DNA from: a virus
IMG/VR virus record: IMGVR_UViG_3300025087_002180
Location: 1-36,338 of that record
Direction: 5' to 3' (one strand)
Length of the DNA stretch: 36,338 nucleotides
Within the stretch, counting starts at the first letter, position 1; every line of letters starts with the position of its first letter. Position numbers and translations under genes: made by a program. Positions 34,500 to 36,338 of the stretch are shown piece after piece. The notes beneath the pieces were generated by a model. That model did not search any database. It saw only the letters and a list, made by a program, of their open reading frames with translations, and was not told the origin of the DNA.

Positions 34500-36338
34500 A
34501 TGCAACAAACAATAAGTATAAGAGATTTTTCGGGTGGGGTTGCTGTCACTTCAGAAAAAAAAGATATTCCCTTTTCTGCCCGTTTTATTAAAAATCTTAA
34601 CCCATTCGAAGATCCCTCATATATAACTCTTTCCAAGAAAGCCACCAAAGTATCTGGCTCGACGGTAGATAATCTATGTTTTTGGATGGAGGACGGGAGT
34701 CCCTATGATACAAATAAATACTTTTATGATCTAGGAGGAAAAATTTATCGTGAAACTTCGGCAGATGTGTGGTCTTCCTTAAGGACTGTTTCAGGTGGAT
34801 CAGGGGAGGGTTTGAGAATATTTGATGATTACTTATATTATGCCTTGCCGACAGAGATTGGCAGATATGGAAGATTATCTGGTACCCCCGCTTTTGATGA
34901 TGCCCTAACTTCGTGGTGGGATAGCGCAATCTCCGACATTCAGGATACAGGGGGAGGAACGGGGCAAACCTATGCTACAACTACATCTATAAATGAGGGA
35001 GCCACCCATATACAAACCATCACGGCAAGCCATGATCCCCTTAAATCTATTGTGATTGATATCAACGATACAGGAGATGATCCTAACTGGACAGTTACCG
35101 TGCACGATAGCGAAAATAACGTAATAGGCTCAAAACAGATAGTCTTTGCCTCCGTAACCACAGGAGATAATACTTTTACCTTTGCAACACCTTTGAGACT
35201 CATCATAGGGAATACATATCATTTTCACGTTACAACCTCAACAACAACAGGAGCTCCCAAGGTAACCTCAAACGTAGCTTCTGATTTAGAGGGTGCAGAG
35301 TATGTAATAAATTATGGGGTTTTGATAGATTCTGAATTTCATCCTATGGAGGTTGTAGAGGATAAGCTGATCATAGGAAATAAAGACTATTTAGCAGTTT
35401 TTGATCAAGCGACCTATGATCCTAACAAGATTCTTCTGGATAGGGGTTTTGAGGTAAGGGCGATGACAAAGACTGACGAGTTCATTGTAGTGTCGGCTTA
35501 TAAGGGGGCGTCTGTAGATACAGCAGAACAATCACGAAACTTTTACTGGGACACAATTCAGCCTTCTTGGAATTTCTTTACAGACTCAACTTCCGTAGGC
35601 GTAGGAAATGCCATAACTAACTCTGGGAATAATCTTAGAGGAGTATATGGAAATCAAGGGGCGCTATATCAAGGGGATAGGCCGTTTGATAAGAAAATGA
35701 GCAAGACTCCTAAGCTGGCAAGGGGTAAAAAAGTTAATATCTATCCCTCTGCCATAGACCACGCTAACGGAATTACTCTAATAGGGATAGGAACAACGGA
35801 TGACGCTTCTGGGTTAGAGCAGGGAGTATATGCTTATGGCGCACAGGATAATAAACTGCAGGATGTTTTAGTTCTTCTTCACACTATATCTACAGGGACT
35901 ACGCAGGGGGCTAATCTAAAAATAGGATTCGTCAAGACCATAGGCGAGAGTATTTATTTCGGCTGGCGTGATTCTTCTAGCTATGGCGTGGATAGAATAC
36001 AGCCTGGGGCTCTAGCGGTAGCGTCGGGGGTTTATGAATCTCTAATATTTGACGGAGAAGATGTAAGACACGAGAAAATAGCCATGAGGGTGACAGCAGA
36101 ATGTGTTGCCTTAGCTACAAATGAAACGCTTGCTACAAAGTATCAGCTAGATAGGTCGGGATCTTTCACAGCGGGAACGGCTGCTGTGGCCACGGAGACA
36201 GACGCAGAACAGGATATTTACGCACGCTTTAAGGAGGCAGAATTTGGATTTACGCTAGCCTCGGTTGATGGGACATTCCCAAAAGTTACTGAAATTTCTT
36301 TTCACTACAACGACAACGCAGAAGAAAAGGTGCGATAA
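34500..36338 (+). CDS. large tail or tail-hub-like protein
   Basis: A 612-residue protein that ends on the last base of the window. The opening ISIRDFSGGVAVTSEKKDI and the beta-rich body with repeated DxF/Y motifs (LRIFDDYLYYALPTEIGRYG, LIIGNKDYLAVFD, IYFGWRDSSSYGVD) resemble podovirus tail-hub or stabilisation proteins with propeller-like blades. Residues about 160-255 (THIQTITASHDPLKSIVIDI and on) look like an inserted beta sandwich. The likely next gene, if the genome is circular, is the virion protein at position 1. Confidence 0.6.
   Translation: MQQTISIRDFSGGVAVTSEKKDIPFSARFIKNLNPFEDPSYITLSKKATKVSGSTVDNLCFWMEDGSPYDTNKYFYDLGGKIYRETSADVWSSLRTVSGGSGEGLRIFDDYLYYALPTEIGRYGRLSGTPAFDDALTSWWDSAISDIQDTGGGTGQTYATTTSINEGATHIQTITASHDPLKSIVIDINDTGDDPNWTVTVHDSENNVIGSKQIVFASVTTGDNTFTFATPLRLIIGNTYHFHVTTSTTTGAPKVTSNVASDLEGAEYVINYGVLIDSEFHPMEVVEDKLIIGNKDYLAVFDQATYDPNKILLDRGFEVRAMTKTDEFIVVSAYKGASVDTAEQSRNFYWDTIQPSWNFFTDSTSVGVGNAITNSGNNLRGVYGNQGALYQGDRPFDKKMSKTPKLARGKKVNIYPSAIDHANGITLIGIGTTDDASGLEQGVYAYGAQDNKLQDVLVLLHTISTGTTQGANLKIGFVKTIGESIYFGWRDSSSYGVDRIQPGALAVASGVYESLIFDGEDVRHEKIAMRVTAECVALATNETLATKYQLDRSGSFTAGTAAVATETDAEQDIYARFKEAEFGFTLASVDGTFPKVTEISFHYNDNAEEKVR

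Noticed and set aside
1-36338. Recoded stop codons across the genome
   Set aside because: TAA, TGA and TAG all end recognisable genes at expected lengths; only the terminase amber is out of place.

Overview
The window is a low-GC stretch of tailed-bacteriophage DNA in which every supported gene is on the plus strand and genes are packed with short gaps or stop/start overlaps. The last gene stops on the final base and the first gene is open at the left edge. The gene order (packaging, portal, scaffold, capsid, tail, internal virion protein, lysis, replication) would close into a circle, so this may be a nearly complete phage genome of about 36 kb cut inside the virion block. The host is unknown. 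A transglycosylase of a type I associate with Candidate Phyla Radiation (Patescibacteria) genomes, many extended -10 boxes placed 6-8 bases before start codons, and low GC all fit a CPR-like host, but this is inference.

Layout. 1-2.4 kb: end of a large virion protein and a small partner. 2.4-5.7 kb: lysis region with a peptidoglycan amidase, several small membrane proteins (holin candidates), an HNH-type protein and a coiled-coil protein. 5.7-13.8 kb: early/replication region with a DnaJ-type zinc-finger miniprotein, a replication-initiator-like protein containing iteron-like repeats, an excisionase-type HTH protein, a LAGLIDADG endonuclease, an annealing-protein candidate, a membrane-anchored lytic transglycosylase, a DUF6745-like protein carrying 19 copies of a 12-bp minisatellite, a PD-(D/E)XK nuclease candidate, a NinG-like protein and many small unknowns. 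13.8-16.3 kb: a complete groES-groEL pair followed by a SEC-C zinc miniprotein. 16.3-22.6 kb: ParB-like nuclease, DUF5681-type small terminase candidate, large terminase, tRNA-Thr(UGU), portal and small proteins. 22.6-36.3 kb: scaffold candidate, AP2-HNH homing endonuclease, major capsid, decoration and beta-helix proteins, a glycosyltransferase, head-tail and tail proteins.

The most unusual points are these. (1) The large terminase contains an intein whose HNH endonuclease is not in the intein frame: it lies in an overlapping -1 frame with its own start and a promoter-like sequence, while the splicing frame stays open through about 500 bases. (2) The same terminase has an in-frame amber codon in a Walker A motif that looks interrupted by six bases. 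(3) The major capsid gene appears to start at AUA, and a head-tail gene at AUU overlapping the stop of an 11-codon leader peptide. (4) Eight or more genes have a -10 box only 6-8 bases before the start codon, implying leaderless mRNAs. (5) A recurring leader, -10 box then AAGGAATTTACC, precedes several genes; in three copies a hairpin with a T6 tract lies between this motif and the start codon. (6) The phage carries its own chaperonin pair.

No stretch longer than about 300 bases lacks a supported gene. I saw no CRISPR array, rRNA, integrase or DNA polymerase.
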